64,000 nt of DNA, taken from Paramacrobiotus metropolitanus. Lineage: Eukaryota; Tardigrada; Eutardigrada; Parachela; Macrobiotidae. Positions 19,805 through 29,230 of this stretch are shown piece after piece (the first letter of the stretch is position 1; every line of letters starts with the position of its first letter). Under the pieces are notes generated by a model. The model was not told the origin of the DNA and did not search any database. It saw only the letters and a list, made by a program, of their open reading frames with translations. Where the stretch lies: the NCBI RefSeq assembly GCF_019649055.1, contig NW_026570256.1, forward strand, positions 620,001 to 684,000, read 5' to 3'. Position numbers and translations under genes: made by a program.

Positions 19805-20176
19805 ATGGTACTTCAAGAGCACAAGTTTGATGAAAATCGTTATTTACAAGCCTTTAGCCGGCAACATGGGTTTGGGATGCCGGTATACCGCGGTGCCCCC
19901 ATGACCGGTGCTGGGTTTTGGGGGAAAGTTATCGGTTTTGCTAAAGGTATTTTCAGCAAAGCCGCGCCCCATATAAGCAATTTAATAACAAAAGCCCAAC
20001 CGCATATGAAAAATATGGCCCATAAAGCTGTGGAATCGGCAATCGACAAAGCTGTAGAACATGTTAGTGACAAACTGAAACAACAGCAAGGATCGGGTAT
20101 TAAGGGCCGAAAACGACGCAAAGTAGTCCTTACAAAGCGACAACTTGCAATTGACGCACTTAAAGACAAACTATAA
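19805..20176 (+). CDS. Virion core / pVI-pX-like protein
   Basis: This is an intact 123-residue ORF. Residues about 27-45 (MPVYRGAPMTGAGFWG) are Gly-rich, followed by amphipathic helices and a basic GIKGRKRRK cluster near residue 100 that looks like a nuclear-localisation or DNA-binding patch. Polintons and adintoviruses encode such a protein between penton and hexon genes, compared with adenovirus core or minor capsid proteins. The stop overlaps the capsid-protein start as TAATG (20174-20178). Confidence 0.65.
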   Translation: MVLQEHKFDENRYLQAFSRQHGFGMPVYRGAPMTGAGFWGKVIGFAKGIFSKAAPHISNLITKAQPHMKNMAHKAVESAIDKAVEHVSDKLKQQQGSGIKGRKRRKVVLTKRQLAIDALKDKL

Positions 20177-21523
20177 TGGCTCTTATTGAAAGCGGTTCCG
20201 AACCTTCTATACTCCTAGAGAGCCATTTATTTTTTCTTCCAGCAACTCTTACCGAAAGGTGGAATACCCGCGATTATGATATCGGACCAACCCAAGCCCC
20301 GTCGGACACATCCAACGATTATGTTTTTACCATTGCTCCGTGTCAAACTGAACTTATTAGTTTGGCAGATGTCCGATTTTCCTGTGATCTGTATGTAACT
20401 GACTCTAAAGGGGATATGACCACGGATGATGCCTGCTTGACAACCGTAAACAATATTCTCGATAGTTTATTTGAACAGGTAATTGTCACTCTGGGTGGTC
20501 GTAATATTTCTGACAGCAGCTCCATGTACCATATGCGGGGTACATTGAAAATCTTCTAGGCTACACAAAGCAAGCGCAGGCTTCACAATTACAACTGTCT
20601 GGGTTTGCGATGGATACATTACTGTGGAAGCAAGATCCATATTACGAAGCCAAAGTTAACAATGAAAAGATCTTTTTTAGCAAAGGAACAGAGTAAGACG
20701 AATGTGGCTCCGAGCGTGCCGCCCATTGCAATTATCAGGAAAGCTGCATTGTGATTTGTTTCAGCACGACAAACCACTGATACCAGGTGTCGAGTTGAGC
20801 ATAAAATTAGTGCGTAATAAAAACAGTCTAGTCTTTATGACGGACAGCGATTTATCAAAACCAAAATCTGTAATTATCAAAAACCCTCGTTTAAAAATTA
20901 GAAAATACGAGCCATCACCCGATTTTCTAGGGGCTTTAACTAAGCAGTTAGTTTCAACAATTGCCAAGTACCACACTGAACGTGTTGCCATGCGGCAAAC
21001 CACACTGTTTGCCGGACAGCAGCAACATACTTGGCCCAATCTTGTTATTGGTCAATTACCCAAGGTTATGTTCTTTGCTATGATCCCGAGTAGGGCATTC
21101 AATGGGGAATATACTTGAACACCGTATGTCTTCAATCATTTTAGTTTGGCCTATTTGCATGCAGAAATTGACGGACAAATATTTCCCACTCGTGGATATA
21201 ATATGGATTATGAAAATGGGGCAAGTTTAGAGCCGTACGAAGGACTTTTTGATACATTAGAGCGCTTTCACGAAGGTTTTGGTGAGCTGCCGTTTGATAG
21301 ATCTGATTATAATTTGGGTGGATTTTGTATTTATGGTTTTGATTTCACGAGAGGGCATACAGGGCGTGGTGCTCTGTCGCTCATACGGCAAGGTAATTTA
21401 AATATGAGCATGCGTTTTGCCAAACCATTGCCAGAAGCTGCTGTATGTATCGCAATGCTGGTTTACGATAATATTATCGAAGTAAACAATAATAGACACG
21501 TGCTCTTTGATTTTTCGCCATGA
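20176..21523 (+). pseudogene. Double-jelly-roll major capsid (hexon-like) protein, multiply broken
   Basis: The first 127 codons (20176-20559) contain the conserved N-terminal strand region ending in VNNILDSLFEQVIVTLGGR, typical of Polinton major capsid proteins. Homologous coding continues in other frames: about 20540-20695, 20702-21118 and 21120-21523. At least three frameshifts therefore disrupt it. The family forms the hexon trimer of icosahedral capsids. Full length would be about 450 residues, a little short for the family. The final stop overlaps the protease start as ATGA. Confidence 0.75.
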
Positions 21524-22020
21524 ATAATTTAGAAATTGAAAAATCCTTTTTTTCAGATCCCAAAATTCGCGATATTTTTGTTGGTGTTTTTTCTAGTAAT
21601 AATATACCAGAAAAACAATACCCCGGTGCATATATCGTAAACACACAAAAAACGGGGAGTCCCGGCGAGCACTGGGTGGCTTTTTTCTGCGTTCGTCGAA
21701 ACGTTCTAGAAGCGTTTGATTGGTATGGCCGTAATCCTGCGGAATATTCGTCGGATATTGCAGAATGAATGGGAGATGATTACGTCATTATGTCCAATAC
21801 TACAAGACAAAACACCGACAGCACCGTATGCGGCCAGTACTGTATGTTTTATGTATTATTGCGATGCTACGGTTTTTCGTGTAAGGATCTGATGTCGGCA
21901 TTCACCAAGCATAAAGGGGTGAATGATAAGTTTGTATGCAAATTCATTAACAAATTCTTCCGGATAAGCAGTAAGCTAAGGGACGTTCAGTTTATAAAAA
22001 CACTGTTAAACCATGGATAA
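21520..22020 (+). pseudogene. Adenain-like cysteine protease with internal stop
   Basis: The first 82 codons hold the catalytic His (GEHWVAFF, H51) and Asp (FDWYG, D67). An in-frame TGA at 21766 then interrupts. Reading continues in the same frame with the catalytic Cys region (DSTVCGQYC) and a C-terminal helical part. Adenain-type (C5) proteases mature the capsid and are shared by adenoviruses, virophages and Polintons. A single nonsense change separates the two parts. The last 8 nt overlap the next ORF. Confidence 0.8.
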
Positions 22021-22222
22021 GCCCACAATAAAAGAATTGATTTCCATTATTTTAGGAATTCTTATAACCGTCATGTTACTAATATTCAATATTTTGGAAA
22101 TATGCGGTCATGTATTCGAAACAAACGTGACTCGGATTACGGACGCGACTCGACTCGCCAAAAACTCCATTGACGTTATGCTCAGCGACGACTCAGCGCC
22201 AGTGGCGAACGATCGCCAGTGA
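22013..22222 (+). CDS. Small single-pass membrane protein of the viral element
   Basis: The product is 69 residues with one strong transmembrane helix (about residues 10-30, IILGILITVMLLIFNIL) and a Ser/Thr/Asp-rich tail. It starts inside the end of the protease gene (8-nt overlap) and is the last gene of the chain. I do not recognise a family. Confidence 0.5.
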   Translation: MDKPTIKELISIILGILITVMLLIFNILEICGHVFETNVTRITDATRLAKNSIDVMLSDDSAPVANDRQ

Positions 22223-22347
22223 CAACTGGCGGCATAAACATTGTATATTAGTAAAAATTTGCCAGTTCACATCATTCCAAACAAAAATGGATATGACAAT
22301 TTGTGAAAATCGCTTGAAAACGTTTGTCACTTGGCCGTATCCTCTCG

Positions 22348-22378
22348 AACCAGCCAAAACCAGATCGGAGGCTGGTTC
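22348..22378. repeat. Hairpin at the inner edge of the right terminal repeat
   Basis: GAACCAGCC and its exact complement GGCTGGTTC flank a 13-nt loop. The right-hand stem straddles the TIR boundary at 22373, where homology to the left arm begins. It may mark the fold-back point where an arm was copied. Confidence 0.6.
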
Positions 22379-22528
22379 ATAGTCTGCAGGCTTAGTCTGA
22401 TACGCGGCTCGAGCCAGCAAATCATGAGTCATGGCACTACGAATTTCTTCAGCTTTTTTCCATGATGTGGCTTTGGTCTTGCCGGGCGCAGAAAATTCGG
22501 ACTCTGGTACAAGAACGTAGGTCTTCAT
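22373..22528 (-). pseudogene. Truncated start of the repeat protein (right arm)
   Basis: The first 52 codons are identical to those at 13819-13974; the homology then ends at the TIR boundary. The frame stays open as far as 22193 only by reading into unrelated sequence. It is a by-product of arm duplication. Confidence 0.75.
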
Positions 22529-22845
22529 TTTGTTATAAATGATGCAACTAGTGTTCCTAGAATTGGAAGTAGAGCAGCTAAGAATCCTCCTTTTTGCGCT
22601 AAAATTGTTCGCTTTTTAACGTGTGAAAGTTTTCTGTCGGCTAAACGCTTAATTATCGGTGCAAAACGTCGTGCTCTGGCTAAATCAACTTTACTCAAAG
22701 CCGTTGGTTGCTTCACCAAATTTAAACAAGCTTCTTCAATTGCTAAAATTTGTTTTTTAGAAGCAACCTGTAAAAAATATCTACGCTGTCGTGGATTCAT
22801 AATTTCCAAAGCGCGTAGTATACTGAGAACGTCTTCTGGATTCAT
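22525..22845 (-). CDS. Small basic/hydrophobic viral protein, right copy (intact)
   Basis: The product is 106 residues: an Asn-Pro-Glu-Asp start, a helical N-terminus, a basic central stretch (ARARRFAPIIKRLADRK) and a hydrophobic GGFLAALLP end. It overlaps both neighbours as ATGA, as in the left arm. It is intact here but frameshifted in the left arm, so the right arm holds the only complete version. It is probably a virion or membrane-active component by analogy with Polinton/adintovirus small proteins. Confidence 0.7.
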   Translation of the reverse strand: MNPEDVLSILRALEIMNPRQRRYFLQVASKKQILAIEEACLNLVKQPTALSKVDLARARRFAPIIKRLADRKLSHVKKRTILAQKGGFLAALLPILGTLVASFITK

Positions 22846-23474
22846 TTTTCCACGTATATTTTCCGGTAGTCAAATATGTTTGACTGTAGCCTTAGCTTGT
22901 CAGGTGTATCAGGACGCAGATTTATTACCAAATAACCAAAAGGTTCCTTTATAGCCTTTTTGTATGCATTACACAAATGCGGCATACCTAGCTGGCGAGA
23001 AAGTAATTTAATCTGTTGTACATCACGTACAGATTTAAATAAAATTAAATATTGTGAGTTGAGAGATATCTCTCATGCTTTTACCTTGTTTGTATAAATT
23101 TTGCGATATAAAAATAACGGAAACATTTTTTATGATGCACATCTCTAGTAAATATTGTCGAACACTTTGCGTTTTTGATATTTCTTCCATGAGATCATCA
23201 AGAATAAGTAGCGTAGGCGTATTTCTATCAAAAAAATTTTCATCTTCCAAGATTTTATCCATTCCTGGCAGCAGCTCGATGGACTTATCAAAATTACCGA
23301 ATGCCTCTTGCCATGTACCGTACGCATATACTATACGTACGGGCGCGGTGTGAAATTATTGGGAATACTCCGTAAAAGTTGCAACGTAAATGTCGATTTT
23401 CTGGACATAGTTGGACCAGAAATATAAAACGAACAAGGAGTTTTAAATCTGAAATCAAAAGTCACCTTTTCCAT
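22842..23474 (-). pseudogene. Packaging ATPase, right copy (frameshifted)
   Basis: This copy has the same Walker A (GPTMSRKST) and Walker B as the left arm. It has one fewer A in the run near 23182 and lacks a TC pair in the TCTCTC run near 23070, so the middle is read out of frame and the chain ends early. A further single-base difference lies near 23353. The left copy is the better-preserved one. Confidence 0.75.
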
Positions 23475-23576
23475 TTTAAAAAACTCCGTTTTCAAACCGC
23501 TATTTGTATGCTTTATCTATGAGAAATTTTTTTCAAGAAACTCCTGATTTTGACTTTGAAATATTCCGTTATTGAT

Positions 23577-24116
23577 TCAGATTCTGGAGTTTTCAGTTGA
23601 AGAATCTAGGAGTTTTATTACAAATTCAAAAACTTCTCGAATTTGCTCCGAAGAAGTACAACCAAGGACTACACAGCTACCAGTATGAAAAATATGAATG
23701 GTAGCGTACGAAAGCCTTAATTTTAGTGCTGGAAACAGCTCTGGCTCTAGTAGACGTTGCACGGAGAAGTTTTTTGCTTTCTCGTAAAGCTTTACCAAGT
23801 TAACGTTGTGTGTATGTTTGTACGTGCAAACGGTATTTGCGACACGGCTGTCCTTAATGTTTAACTCTATGCCTTGAGTATAAAGCATCATTTGATAACA
23901 TTTTAGAAGTGAATACGACCCTGTAATACTTTTAGCACCGTTTATTATAGCCTTACCATTAGGGAATAATTGACAGAACGTTTTGTTTTGTAAACTTAAA
24001 GTGACAGCATTAAATCCTTTAACGGACTTTGTATTAAGCGGAAATGACTTCCAAACCTTCTCCAAACAAATTGCTTTGTCGAATTGGACGGAAAGAATGA
24101 CGTTACGGATATCCAT
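23577..24116 (-). CDS. TATA-binding-protein-like factor (right copy, full length)
   Basis: The product is about 179 residues from the ATG at 24116 (GCCATGG context). It has the same two TBP repeats as the left copy, with one Leu/Ser difference near the middle. It keeps the frame beyond EQIREV into a final helix and a short tail, so it is the complete version. A TATA box lies at 24155-24163 upstream. Its position in a terminal repeat means it is transcribed inward, toward the element's centre. Confidence 0.75.
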   Translation of the reverse strand: MDIRNVILSVQFDKAICLEKVWKSFPLNTKSVKGFNAVTLSLQNKTFCQLFPNGKAIINGAKSITGSYSLLKCYQMMLYTQGIELNIKDSRVANTVCTYKHTHNVNLVKLYEKAKNFSVQRLLEPELFPALKLRLSYATIHIFHTGSCVVLGCTSSEQIREVFEFVIKLLDSSTENSRI

Positions 24117-24154
24117 GGCTACGAGCTTTAATTGCGACAGTGTCAACTTGGAAC

Positions 24155-24163
24155 CTTTATATA
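24155..24163 (-). promoter_or_regulatory. TATA box, right-arm TBP-like gene
   Basis: TATATAAAG on the minus strand, 39 nt before the ATG at 24116. It is identical in position to the left-arm box. Confidence 0.5.
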
Positions 24164-24277
24164 CCTTTCAAGTTAAGACTGTCACAAATAGTGGCTTCTA
24201 AGCCTTTTTTCTTTTCACAACAAACAGAACAGAGTAAATGCTAAGTAAGGTATGCTAATAAAAATTAAAGCATCCAG

Positions 24278-24721
24278 TCAGACAACAATATCCCGTCCCC
24301 AGTGCTGGATATAGATTTCCTCCATGAGATTGATGAATCCCTGATATGGTAGTTGAATGGTGCGCCGAGGCTGAGAGAAACGAATCATCCGTCCGTATTT
24401 CGGGTGGATGCTGACAGTGACGTCCACACATCCTGATCCCGGAAGAAAACTTCTCCGCTCCTTGTCGGTGATTGCACGATCCATATATTCCTGAAGTGTA
24501 CCATTGCGCAACATTCCCAACATTGTGCTGATATCGCTGTACGTAAGACGGACACCCTTGTCCTGCGCCTTCTTCAGACCAGCTCTATCCGGTTTGGCAT
24601 CGAACACCAGGAAGAAGCAGACTTCCTTGGGGTTCCAAAACATAGTAACCACAGCGTTGATCTTGTAGACAGTAAAATCTTCGTGGACTCCCAGAACTTC
24701 TAAAGCGCGTACGGTATCCAT
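24278..24721 (-). CDS. Unknown 147-residue viral protein, right copy
   Basis: This is the second copy of the gene at 11622-12068 and is one residue shorter because of compensating indels near 24450. The frame is open. See the left copy for the weak resemblance to a PC4-type fold. The outer 430 bp of each arm, beyond this gene, hold no supported coding sequence. Confidence 0.6.
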   Translation of the reverse strand: MDTVRALEVLGVHEDFTVYKINAVVTMFWNPKEVCFFLVFDAKPDRAGLKKAQDKGVRLTYSDISTMLGMLRNGTLQEYMDRAITDKERRSFLPGSGCVDVTVSIHPKYGRMIRFSQPRRTIQLPYQGFINLMEEIYIQHWGRDIVV

Positions 24722-25151
24722 GTTTTGATGTGAACAGTAGAGAAATCAGGAAACAACTAAATTTCATCGCCACAAAAGTTGCTCTTAAAGGCTCACGACA
24801 GTAAAACTTTACTGGCGGAAGGGTTGGCGATAGAGCGCCAGTGACGTCACTATGTGGGACTGCAGTAAACTCTCGGCTTGCGCAGTTTTCCACTGGGTGA
24901 AAATAGGTGTCGATTTGGACGGTGACCTTATTACCAGCAGTGTGTGTGTTACCTTATAGTCCATTGTTCTTTTGTAAATGAAAACAAGTGTAGGTAGGTC
25001 ACCCATTGTCCCCTACACAGTTAAGCATTGGTAGGCATGCCGCTAGGCAGAGGCCAGTATCAGCCAGACTGCCGCTAAGCAGAGGCCAAAATCTGCCACC
25101 CCTGCGCTAAAGAGTGCGTAATTTGCCCATACCGTCCGTGACACTACTACT

Positions 25152-26412
25152 TTGCATCTACAGCGTTTCCCGCGACAACCATACGGAGCAGGTATTCTAT
25201 CACGCCCCCGTTGGAGTCGTCCATCCGAACACGACCGACGCTGTCTTCCCTGAAACCTCTGGATCCGGTTATGTGATTGTTAAGGTGAAGTTGTGGGATC
25301 AGAACCTGATCAACACCGTTCGCGCCTACATCACGAAAAGCACTGGCATTGCCCATCCGTCGCTGCATCCTCTTCCCTTCGGTTTTATGCAGGCGAAATA
25401 CGCTTCAACCCTCGGCAGCGGTCAGCATGGCCGCACGGAATGGCTCCCCATCGGTCACCATCCGGATGCTGTTGCGCTGCGCCTGCGTTGTCCGTCCCTG
25501 GGCGCCTGCCAGAAAATGCTGGAGCTGATGGAGAAAGGATCCACCAACGCTCCGCTGGACATACAACTTTCCTTCGTCTTCCAGCTGACGAAACCCCGTA
25601 AAGCGTCCGTCACACTGAATCAGGACCGTCTTACGGAGTCGCCCATGGTCAGCAGCATCCTGGAGAATTTCCCAAACAACCAGTATGTCTATCTGGCGCA
25701 GAAGGACTACCGGTCGCTGGTGCGAGACGTGGTTGCCGCCGGCGTCAACGAGGCATTGAAACCCGATGAATTTATCGACGACGACCAGATGGCCGATATG
25801 GTTTCGCGTGCGCTGCCGGCGTTCCTGTATAATACTACCGACACTGGCGTTAATGTTTTTACGGATGCCATGTGGGCGGTGACTTACCGGGTGTGGAGCA
25901 GCGCCCCGATCTCCAAGCGAAGCATGCCATCGCTCTGCTCGCTAACGGAATGAAGTGGCTGAAAAAGGTCATGGACGGCGATGTGAACAGCACGGATGCC
26001 GGTGGCAACGTGCATTCGCGAATGGTAATGGACCTGCTGGACGAGTTAAAATCAGGACGTGGTGTGGTGCAATGGGACGGCGACCGCATCGTAATTAAGC
26101 CGATGAGACTGTATTGTCTGGATTTGAATGCGCTGACAGGTCAAGAAAAATTCAGCACCTTGAGAGTCAGCATCAACAGCAATCGCGCAGACTACATCAC
26201 GGGACTGGTCGCAGCTTCCGGTGGTGGTGTTCATGTCGATGATGCGCAAGAACTGCAAGCGTCGGCGGATTCTTGCATGAATCGCACCAGTGCCGCCCTG
26301 GATGCGGTTAGATCCGGTTTAAGTACAATGGAGTCCACAATTCTGCACAGTATCAGTCAGCTTCCGAGTTTGGTCAACTGCCCAGTCACAATGTGCCCTG
26401 CATGTGGTAACG
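25152..26412 (+). pseudogene. Host gene, upstream coding exon (frameshifted, abutting viral element)
   Basis: Coding character runs directly from the element's right edge: one frame to about 25873, then another frame from about 25872 to 26412, implying a one-base break at a GGG run near 25873. The exon ends at a perfect donor (GTAAGT at 26413) in phase 1. The protein is soluble-looking with several Cys and a CPACG motif at the end; I do not recognise a family. An ATG at 25114 inside the viral repeat happens to open the same frame with a hydrophobic leader, which could act as a substitute start. Whether the gene still works is unclear. Confidence 0.55.
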
Positions 26413-26650
26413 GTAAGTAATAAAGGCTCATGGAATACTAATAAATACAATCAGTGTGTCAGACTGGTAATTCGTTGTTGTCCACCCGCTGTCTACCCCT
26501 TGTGGACATGTCATTATGACATGTCCAAATTGAGGAAGGCCCTTTTGAAGTTTGAATGATAATAAATACATTGCCTGTCTTCTGTAAACTTAACTGGTGA
26601 ATGCAAGTTTGTCGTGCACATAAGAAATTTTGATTTTAATGGTTTTGCAG

Positions 26651-27654
26651 ATATTACACTGCACGGAATCGTCAAGGATGCGGACAAGCTCGTGGCTCTC
26701 AACAACGCGGCCATATCTGTAGTACTGAAGGACAGCAATAACAACAAGGGTGACCGTGTCACAACCGTGGCAAGTTCGTCCGGCGAATTCTACCTTAACC
26801 TACAGGAAAAGAACGCCAGCTACAGTATCCTTTTCGAGATGGATGGATACCATCCACTGACCGTCCGCGATGTGGACCAACTTGTCACGGTCAACCATAC
26901 CAAATTTCTGCCTCCGCTGCTGTTCATTCGTAAAAGCGTTAGCGATGCGGGAGTCGCCAGCGGTATGTTGTACCTCTTTCAGCACGGCGGCCTGTTCAAC
27001 ATCACTGCCACCATTGATTTCCGGTCGGACGCAAATAATTTCTTTGGGCCTGTTGTGGCGAGTGTATCGACAAGCGAAACCAAGCGTGAGTGGAGCCTCA
27101 GCTTGCCTACCGGTACCTATACTGCCCTGGTCCGTGGCTTCCACTATCAGACCGCGTGGTTCACGGTGACGGTAATTGCGGGAAAGGAGACCATCTGGGA
27201 CTTCGAAGTCATGCCCTTTATGGATTTCAACGAGATTCGAATCGTTCTGCGTGGTGGAAGCTTCCGTACAGCTAAGTTCTGTGCAGAATGTTTGGAGTTG
27301 GTGGTCGTCGGGCCCACGACTGACACGGTATGCCGTGCTGAGGTTAGCGCTGTTGGCGAGCACGGATCTCCGGATGGTTTCTTCAGGGTGGATTACTCTG
27401 GCCTGCTGATGGACAGTGCTATCATCAAGACACAGTTGTTAGGCGTCTACGAAATCAAGGTGTACAACTGGCATCAGCGAAAGATCGAAGGCTGGGCGAT
27501 TGCCACTTCCAATGCGATGGTCCAATTATACCGTGGCCTTCGCCTGATCGGCCAGTTCCACGTGCCGTACGCCTTCGGGCGCAGCTGGACCGTTGCGGAA
27601 ATCAGCGGATCGCAGTTGAAAGTCGTCAACAAAGTGGTTGCTACAGCGCCATAA
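26651..27654 (+). CDS. Host gene, last exon: carboxypeptidase-regulatory-like beta-sandwich repeats
   Basis: This exon follows a GT-AG intron of 238 bp (26413-26650; acceptor TGGTTTTGCAG). The phase matches the preceding exon (G plus AT). The 334 codons begin DITLHGIV, and the Ala-Ala-Ile-Ser-Val then SSSGEFYLNL pattern is that of CarboxypepD_reg / transthyretin-like domains. A second similar unit (LSLPTGTYTALVRG) lies near residue 160. Such domains are extracellular beta-sandwiches. The stop is at 27652-27654. The start at 26614 seen in the raw frame lies in the intron and is not used. The overall function is unknown. Confidence 0.6.
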
Positions 27655-28078
27655 TAATTCTTGCTGCTGCTATAATTGTTTAGTGCGAAATTTGCATGCA
27701 TGATACGCAGTTACATAAATATGCAGCATGCTGTTTTTTTTACGCATTTCTTCAAGTTTATCAATTCGTATCGCGGCTTCTCAGGGAATCCCTGGCCACA
27801 AGTTGTCCTTTCCATGTTTTTGTTGTTTGTTAAACAACTGCAAGTCGCAACATATATTCCGCCGTCTTTAACTGAACACATGAACCAGTTTTGCGTAAAA
27901 ATGATTCTGTTTGAATAATATCGGCGTACCGCGAGCTGAAATGTACCGTTTCCTGATTTGCACTTAAAAGTCACTTCATTTACCACGACGAAACGATCTT
28001 TCTTTACTAAAACCGTAAAAGTAAAAGTGTAAACAAAAGTGTATGTGCGATTTGTACACTTGCCGCATAAGTGTGGTA

Positions 28079-28120
28079 GTATTGTTGTTGACTTGTTGTC
28101 GTTGTTGTTGTTGTTGAGTG
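28079..28120. repeat. (TTG)n/(CAA)n microsatellite
   Basis: Imperfect TTG repeats including an uninterrupted GTTGTTGTTGTTGTTG run. It has no coding context. Confidence 0.75.
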
Positions 28121-29107
28121 TTAGGATTATTGCGTAGTGCTGTGGCTTCGGTGGCGTGCTTTACCTGTTTCGTCACTGTTTTTTTACAACTCAAATAACT
28201 AAAAAGCCGTTCAATATTTTTTAAAACTTTCAAATACTCTAGAAAGAGCATGACCTCGTGAATCTGGCAAAGTAAAAAAACTGGAAGAAGAACGGTTTGA
28301 GAGAGAAATAACTGAAGGTGGCCCACTTAGTGTATGTTGCCTATTCATTTATCATAGTGGCCCAATTAAGTGTCTTTACGGGTAGTGTTACAAATCCACA
28401 AATTAACTATGCTGCTGAGTGCTGAGTACTGTCATTGGTCACAGATATGCACATTTGTTGTGAGCACAGGTAACACTTAAATCTCGAAGAGAAACACTAA
28501 CGTCTTGGAGTGTTGCAAATTTCCTTATGGATTTCGTTGTTAGCTATTGTTGATAACAAGTAAAACGGTTAGAGAAGTACGGAAACTCTAATGAACCACT
28601 ACACCGGTAACCCGCCGTTTCGTCGACCATCTTTTCGTTGAACAGACACGATGTCGAACTAGCGTCACCACGTCGAACTAGCGTTACCTAAATTATCTCA
28701 ATTTTCTTGGAAATCTAAAAAAACCTAAGATTTCTTTGTTTTCTTAGTAGTTTTTGGTTCTCAGGTTTCATTGGTTTTGTTAAGCTTTTAGGTTTTTTGG
28801 CCGTCGCTCTTGTGATAGTCGACGTAGTGCGGTCGACGTTGTGACAGTCGACCGGGTGTTAATCTGCGAAATGTCGGTGAGCCGACTGCCCTGTGCGCCC
28901 AGCACCGTCCCCAAAAAGACCGGCTTGCATTTGGCCAGTAACAGTAATCCCCAGCCCACGCCGTCCAATTCCAAGACAATACTGCGCATTGCATTCATGT
29001 CCGCTGTCGAGCAGACTCAGCAGGCGAACTGAATAAAGTCGTCGGCGATGTACCGCGCTGGCAGGAAAAGGCATATAATGGACTAAATGGCGCCCCCACA
29101 TTGTCAG

Positions 29108-29230
29108 TATCAACGACTATTCAAGACTGAAAATTATTCCCCTCTCAAACTATCTCAAACTATCACGACTATTCAAGACTGAAAATTATTCCCCTCTCAA
29201 ACTATCCCCCTGAAAATTATTCCCCTCTGT
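29108..29230. repeat. Tandem repeat built on ACTATTCAAGACTGAAAATT
   Basis: A unit of about 60 bp (ACTATTCAAGACTGAAAATT, then ATTCCCCTCTCAAACTATC) is repeated twice, with a partial third copy and an internal duplication of CTCAAACTAT. Confidence 0.8.

Larger units (their letters stand above)
11192..25151. mobile_element. Polinton/adintovirus-like integrated element, about 14 kb, degraded
   Basis: The outer boundaries are inverted copies of AGTAGTAGTGTCACGG at 11192 and 25151. Polinton termini are reported as AG...CT, which fits. Flanking hexamers TTCCAC and TTGCAT agree at only 4 of 6 positions, a weak trace of a 6-bp target duplication. The content is the virus-type set: FtsK/A32-type packaging ATPase, retroviral-type integrase with chromodomain, penton-like and hexon-like capsid proteins, core protein and adenain-like protease. 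Atypical features are the 2.78-kb gene-bearing TIRs, a TBP-like gene and the absence of any visible PolB. Most interior genes are broken and a retrotransposon interrupts the integrase, so this is an inactive relic. Confidence 0.85.
22373..25151 (-). repeat. Right terminal inverted repeat (2.78 kb, coding)
   Basis: This is the reverse complement of 11192-13974, with scattered substitutions and indels of one to a few bases, most in homopolymers or dinucleotide runs. It carries second copies of the four TIR genes on the minus strand and a truncated start of the repeat protein. Confidence 0.9.

Noticed and set aside
22193-22372. Extension of the right-arm repeat-protein ORF beyond the TIR
   Set aside because: Homology ends at 22373; the rest is chance open frame in unrelated sequence antisense to the small membrane-protein gene's tail.
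28780-28998. Hydrophobic minus-strand ORF as a receptor exon
   Set aside because: An equally open plus-strand frame overlaps it, and no splice sites or paralogue support either.
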